From NCBI RefSeq assembly GCF_000715075.1, contig NC_134082.1, positions 187,477,948 to 187,541,947 of the forward strand: DNA of 64,000 nt, read 5' to 3'. This DNA comes from Nicotiana tabacum (taxonomy: Eukaryota > Streptophyta > Magnoliopsida > Solanales > Solanaceae). Each line of letters starts with the position of its first letter. The stretch's first letter is position 1. The translations under genes and the position numbers were made by a program. Positions 58,901 to 64,000 of this stretch are shown here, in pieces. Below the pieces are notes generated by a model that made no database searches, was not told the origin of the DNA, and was given only the letters and a program-made list of their open reading frames with translations.

Positions 58901-60909
58901 TTTTCTAAGTTACAAACCTAATAACTGATTTTTAACTGATCACTAAAGTACTCCAGCTATAACCAATTCACAATCAAATTCAAGCAATGATTCAATTAGA
59001 ATTGAAGCAGTACGAATCAAATTATTATCAGGTTATTCAATCAGAATTGAAGCATGTAAAACTAATCGGCGACACTTATTCAATCAACTACACGAATTAC
59101 AACACATACAATCAATAGCAAATAAGAATCGAACAGGCACATAGGTGATTCGAATCGTATTGATAGAAATAGGGATTCATAATAAAACTTAACTAATCGA
59201 CGACACTCATTCAAATCGATTATATAGTTTTATCATATTCATTGACCATGACCAGAAAAAGTTCGACCAAATAAAGGGTCATTGAAGAAGGACAGAATCA
59301 ATCGACAAAAGAAATGAAAAGTCAATAAAACTAAACTACACAAATAAACAGATATAAACACATACAAAATGGAACCAACAGAACAGGAAAAATACCTCAA
59401 GAACTCGGACACTAGACGATCCTGACTTGGACTCTGACTCGGACCTTTTTTTGAGGTCGAACGGACCTTAATCGAGTGTTCTCAACTGAGACACTTCGAC
59501 TAAGGTCCACTGGACACCCAAATTTCTTTTCTTCGAACAAACTTCGACCTTTGGTTTTCTAGGGTTCTTGGGGAGTTAGATTTGGGGTTCGAACGATTCT
59601 GGTCTGATTCGAACCAAACCAACAGTGGTTTGGTGACGAGGGAGGTCAGAGAGATGTCTGGTATGAGCTTGGGACTGGTTGGGGTAGGTTTAGGTTCTGC
59701 TCGAATCTTCGATTGAAGATTCGAGAAGCTGGAGGTTGATTCGAGGCAAACGGTTAATAGATCCGTAACGAGAGTGGTTAGGGGGTGCCTTGGTGTGAGT
59801 TTGGGACTGGTTGGGGTGGGTTTCAAGTTTTGCTCGAATCTTCGATTGAAGATTCGAGAAGCTACAATCTGATTCGAGCAAAACGGGTAAGGGATTCGTG
59901 GAGAGGGTGGTTAGGTGCTCTAGGGGTGTTGGTTTCATGGTCATCGACGTTGTTGCCGCCGGCTTTCAAGCGAAAGGGTTTCAGGGCGGCTAGGGTTTCA
60001 AGGGTCGTTTGGCTTGCCTCTGAAGGAGACGATGAACAAGGGTATAGCTTAGGGGGGTGTGAGGTGAGAGGTTGGGCTTATATACGAAGGGGTGGTTTAA
60101 CCCTGGCCGTTAGATCAAGCACGATCAATGGCCTAGATCAATTCATTTAAAGGAAACAGTATCGTTTGGAGTAGTACTGGGGCGGGGTTGATCCGGGTTG
60201 AAATGGATCGGGTTATGGGGGAAGCCTGGGACCGTTAGATCAAAACAAATCAATGGCTTGAATTTATTGGCCAGATACGACGCCGTTTGGATATATCTGG
60301 AGACGGACTGGACCGTTTGATTGTATGAGATTGACGGTCCAGAGTCACAATGCCCAAACGATGTCGTTTTGGACTGGTCGCAGGTGGACTGGATTTAGGG
60401 CGGGTATGGGCTGACTTGGGGGTGACATTTGGGCCTGAACTTTTCCCTTTTAAACTGGCCCAGTCCGAATTTTTACCCTTTCTTCTCTTGTTTCTTCTTT
60501 TCCCTTTTACTTTCTTTAATTCCTAAAAACCCAAAATTCCTAAATTAAATTGTAAAACCAAGATTATTTTAAAAAGATATTAATTAACCCTTAACAACAA
60601 TTAACACACAAGATCAAATATTGATTAAAATAAAAATCACACAATTAAACAATAAAAATGACAAAGCTACCAAAAATTCATATTTTTGTGATTTTTCCAT
60701 TTTGTAAAACAAACTTGATTGTTTAATTAATTCCTAAATTGTAAAATTAAATCTTAAATGCACATGCAACACATATTTTTGGATTTTTCTTAATTAGAGT
60801 AGAAATAAACATTTACAGACAAAATACAAATAAATCACAAACAACACAAAATTATTTTATTTTGAATTTTTGGGAATAGTTCTCATAGGGCAAAAATCAC
60901 GTGCTCACA
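55983..60909 (-). repeat. Tat-family solo LTR copy C
   Basis: 4,927 bp, plus-strand ends TGTCACACC...GTGCTCACA, with a perfect 5-bp duplication ATCAT at 55978-55982 and 60910-60914. No PBS or internal sequence on either side, so it is a true solo LTR. It shows the same internal duplication of 'gtcacataaatgtgcacccga' as copy A (about 56450 and 56755). About 59580-59940 holds roughly three copies of a 130-bp repeat with perfect hairpins. Confidence 0.95.
59580..59940. repeat. ~130-bp tandem repeat in LTR copy C with perfect hairpins
   Basis: Units share 'gagtttgggactggttgggg', 'tcgaatcttcgattgaagat' and 'gattcg.gcaaa' blocks. Two copies contain CTCGAATCTTC-GATT-GAAGATTCGAG (59700-59725 and 59833-59858), an 11-bp perfect stem with a 4-base loop. 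The ORFs 59500-59826 (-) and 59785-60150 (+) only read through this array. Confidence 0.8.
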
Positions 60910-61620
60910 ATCATATTGCAGGTATTATCTCGTATGTGTGGATGATCAATGCTCATGGAATCTTAAGTCATCAAGCCTAAACACCTCGAATATATTTAAG
61001 GTGAGAAAGTTTGAAAAAGTTCACACACGTGGAAATATTTTCAGATTATTTTCACAACGGTAGGCTACCTCAAATCTCGTTGGAAGTTTGATAATGAACA
61101 AGTTAGATGATCCTAAGCGAGAGTATACACTGGCAGAAATACAACGTGACATCAAAAGGGAATATGGAGTTGATTTGAACTATATAAAAGCATGGAGGTC
61201 GAGGGAAAAAGCTTTCGAGGTACTGAGAGGTAAACCAATCGATTCGTACAATAAGGTGCCGAGGTTTCTATATATGTTAATGCATACAAATCCTGGATCT
61301 GTGACAAGGTTGGAAAAGTCAGATGACGGCTGCTTCTTATATGTATATGTGTCACTCTACGCATCAATTAAAGGGTGGGAGTACTGCTTCTTATAAAGCT
61401 TGTATTATTAATAATATCCTTATACTCTTACGTAAAATTCATTTTTTCATTTAATATGTTGTACAATATAAGCTTAAGTAAAGTTATTTTTTGTGATGTT
61501 CAATCAGGTAAAATATTTCCGCTCGCATATGCTATGGTTAATTCGGAGAATGATGCATCGTTGGAGTGGTTCTTCCAAAATTTTCGAGAAAAATACGGTA
61601 TAATACAAATACGGTAGGAT

Positions 61621-61995
61621 TACTGATCACTTTCCAGCTAAATATGTGTTTGACTCAAAAGATATTAAAATCTTTTTGAACAAATCAATCAAAGATGAAG
61701 GGGTAAATCCTAGTTAATCTTAGTTAATTCCAGATCGAAAGGTTTAATAATGATGATTGCAAAAGTGAAGAAGGAAATATCGATAATCTTATTAAGATTT
61801 AACATCACTCGATGAGAAGAGAGAATTATAATTGTTTTTTTCCTCTTAGGATATAGGAGTGGAGCTTTTCTTTTGATTTCCCCTCTGAAGGAATCCCCCA
61901 GCCCCCTATCGAAAGCCTTCCTTGGCTATATATAGTCGAAATCCCGTTCCTCAATGTGACTTGATGCGTTTTGGTCAATGGTGTATTCTGGTCGT
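61621..61995. other. Remnant between the MULE gene and the last LTR
   Basis: No gene. The first part may be the decayed 3' end of the MULE; the rest has a TATA-like 'ggctatatatagtcg' (about 61924-61938). Not assigned. Confidence 0.35.
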
Positions 61996-64000
61996 TGTCA
62001 CACCTCCTTTTTCCGCACCCGAGAGGGTGCAAGGGAGTTTTTCCAATTAAAGGACAATCGAAATGGGATTTGTTTATTTATTTCAGAGTCGCCACTTGGG
62101 AGGTTTAGGGTGTCCCAAGTCACCAATTTTGATCCCGAATCGAGGACATGAATGACTCCATATTACAGTCTGCGTACCAGAAATCCGGGTAAGGAATTCT
62201 GTTAACCCGGGAGAAGGTGTTAGGCATTCCCGAGTTCCGTGGTTCTAGCACGGTCGCTCAACTGTTATATTCGGCTTGATTATCTGATTTTATACAAATA
62301 CGAACTTATGTGCCAATTTTATCTTTTAACCGCTTTTATCATTATTATTATTTTTACAAAGGAATTGCAACGTCGCGAAAACATACCTCGAATCACGTTA
62401 CATCAATGTACACGTGATTATTGACATATCTTGACTCGGTTGAGATTTGGATTTGGGTCACATAAATGTGCACCCGAGTTAAGGAAAATAAATTATTAAA
62501 GGCGCGCTTAAAGCAACTAGCGTGTTGTTATTTTGGGGAAAAGCCATGAAATTCGCTTAAACGGCATGTCCCGAATTCTAAGTATTTTATATATATACAT
62601 TTAGGAGCCCCCGCACTTTGTACATTTTTGTTTGTCGAGACTCGTCTCATTCCTTATGAAAAGAATTTGCAATGTCATGGAAATGCATCTCAGACCACGC
62701 CACAATCAATATACCCGTGGTTAGAGACACATTTCGATTCCGTTAAGATTGGGATTTGGGTCACATGAATGTGCACCCGAGTTTAAGGAGATAACATTAT
62801 TAAGTACGCGCTTAAAAGAGACTATCGCGTATTATTCTGGGAGGGCCGTGAGATTTGCTAAACGACCCATCCTGGAAACTGAATGCTTCGATAATATACA
62901 TTTAACGAGGGCCCCGCAGCTCGTGCGTTTTTATTTATTTTTGTCGAGGCTCATCTCGTTCTTATTTTAAAAGGATATCCTATAGCAACTACGTTTCTTG
63001 TCGCTTTTGTCTCTACTAATTGAAAACAGCAGGTAGTCCTAATTAATTACGTGCTTGCAAGTTATCTATAACAACATTCAGAAATGCTTAAAAATCAGAA
63101 ACGAGGCTGCGTGCGCAGTCAGCCGAACAAATAATCACGGGCCCAAATCCAGCCCATGCGTGATGGGCCAGACCTGGGCCACTGCTTGTTCGATGCGGGC
63201 CTGCTTGGTCTGTTTTGACCTGGGCTCGACCTTCATGAGGTTGAGATTGCAAGTTTTGTGTTCTTGGCCTTAACAGGTGGTTTGCTAGTTATATGAGACC
63301 ATTAATCAGAAAAGGAAGAACTTAGCCAATGATGTACAATTTTCATGCTTGGCATACATTACAGCACATATTACAAAGTAAACTAAGTCTGAGATGCAAC
63401 CTATTTCATTGAGAATATTTTCACCTATCAACATACATATGTAAACTACCATTTAGCTAATCTATATTGATATACACTGGGCATACATGCTGCTTCTATT
63501 GTCAACACAGGAATGAAAATTATCATACAGTACATGATATCTAATATAACAATCTATGTATGAAAATCAACTTCAGGTCTTTTCTTTTTGCATTCATGCT
63601 CAATGTTCCAATTACATTTGATAGTGCATTGGTTGTGTACCTGGTATAGAGGACAAAGAAGAAAGGACTGATCAGCTGGGCAGTATGCAGTAAACACAGC
63701 AACAGTAGATACACAGCAATAACACAGCAACAAACCAACAATCACAAGTGTTTTCCACAGTCCACAGACAACCAGCAACAATTCCCAGAACAAAGAAAAC
63801 CAGCAGATGGTCGAGCACCAAACAAGTAATCCCAGAAAAGAGTAATGAAACAACAGAAGTAACAGAGTGTTCAATGCAGCAACACCAGCAGTTCAACAAT
63901 CACAAGCAGCTCAATCAGTGCAAACAACAGAACTTGGCCAAGACAGCTTGGCCAATATGAACTCTTAGGTAGCTTTCAGACAGTGTTTGGTTACAGTGTT
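61996..64000 (-). repeat. Tat-family LTR copy D, cut by the window edge
   Basis: Starts TGTCACACC with the same first 250 bp as copies A and C, including 'tccaattaaaggacaatcga' and 'ttctagcacggtcgctcaa'. At least 2 kb is present. The sequence to the left (gtcgt, then MULE-side DNA) is not a PBS, so this is a solo or 3' LTR in minus orientation. The right end is outside the window. Confidence 0.88.

Larger units (their letters stand above)
55072..61620 (+). pseudogene. MULE transposase gene, broken, with an LTR in its intron
   Basis: Exon 1, 55072-55670: starts MDNRITILVQHSREWD and carries the MuDR-type N-terminal DNA-binding region (about 55538-55670, ending AIREKFQFKVERSNKTR). An in-frame TGA lies at 55174. 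A donor 'ag|gtaaac' at 55671 and acceptor 'ttgcag' ending 60921 join codon-perfectly to exon 2 from 60922 (YYLVCVDD.CSW, a zinc-like CxnC block). A TAG follows near 61061. Then comes the pre-catalytic helix region (YTLAEIQRDIKREYGVDLNYIKAWRSREKA) and PGSVTRLEKSDD to GWEYC at about 61386. The segment with the first catalytic Asp (VVDGT type) is missing. FPLAYAMVNSENDASLEWFF at about 61520-61580 is a later piece of the transposase core, and the frame ends at 61617. The intron is swollen by a 4,927-bp Tat solo LTR. Confidence is high for family and for inactivity. Confidence 0.85.

Noticed and set aside
59500..60150. ORFs of 108 and 121 aa
   Set aside because: They follow the 130-bp repeat in LTR copy C and show no domain.
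1..64000. Integrated pararetrovirus (common in Nicotiana genomes)
   Set aside because: No movement-protein, coat-protein or pararetroviral RT signature was seen; every RT block here belongs to copia or gypsy LTR elements.

Overview
This is plant nuclear DNA, almost certainly from Nicotiana (tobacco or a close relative). The best evidence is a complete, essentially undamaged copy of the tobacco retrotransposon Tnt1 (41820-47151). The rest is a repeat-dense intergenic region in which transposable elements are nested several layers deep. No prokaryotic genes, CRISPR array or pararetrovirus were seen. I found one plausible non-transposon gene, a 54-codon ORF at 49850-50014.

Layout. (1) 1-21938: a minus-strand Tat/Ogre-type Ty3/gypsy element with a broken gag, a pol cut off early in reverse transcriptase, a PBS and a 4.26-kb 5' LTR. 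A 10.6-kb plus-strand chromodomain gypsy element of Tekay type (4773-15390, TSD TGTGA) sits inside its leader. (2) 21939-26121: the 3' end and 3.8-kb LTR of a second, plus-strand copy of the same Tat family, head to head with the first. (3) 26122-31886: a decayed plus-strand Ty1/copia element cut in mid-gag by that Tat copy. It contains a 256-bp hAT MITE and, just before its own 3' LTR, an inverted solo LTR of its own family. (4) 31887-39622: small non-autonomous elements: a Stowaway-like MITE, a CACTA element holding a tRNA-Gly-like sequence, a truncated copia 5' end, a gypsy LTR fragment with 38-bp tandem repeats, and a fold-back element with tandem hairpins. (5) 41820-47151: Tnt1. (6) 47157-51741: low-copy-looking DNA with the small gene. 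(7) 51742-53972: a Mutator-like element with long terminal inverted repeats carrying a two-exon GRF zinc-finger pseudogene and a solo LTR. (8) 55072-61620: a broken MULE transposase gene whose intron holds a 4.9-kb Tat solo LTR (TSD ATCAT). (9) 61996-64000: a fourth copy of the same Tat LTR, running off the window.

Relative order. Nesting gives a timeline: copia element first, then plus-strand Tat copy, then minus-strand Tat copy, then Tekay element. Tnt1 is probably the youngest large insertion, because its two 609-bp LTRs differ at only one base that I can see. The Tekay gag-pol keeps one reading frame throughout and is broken only by five nonsense codons and a lost integrase aspartate. The older elements also carry frameshifts and deletions.

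Limits. All family names come from motif recognition without database searches. Boundaries backed by TG...CA ends and matching target duplications are given to the base; the others are approximate.
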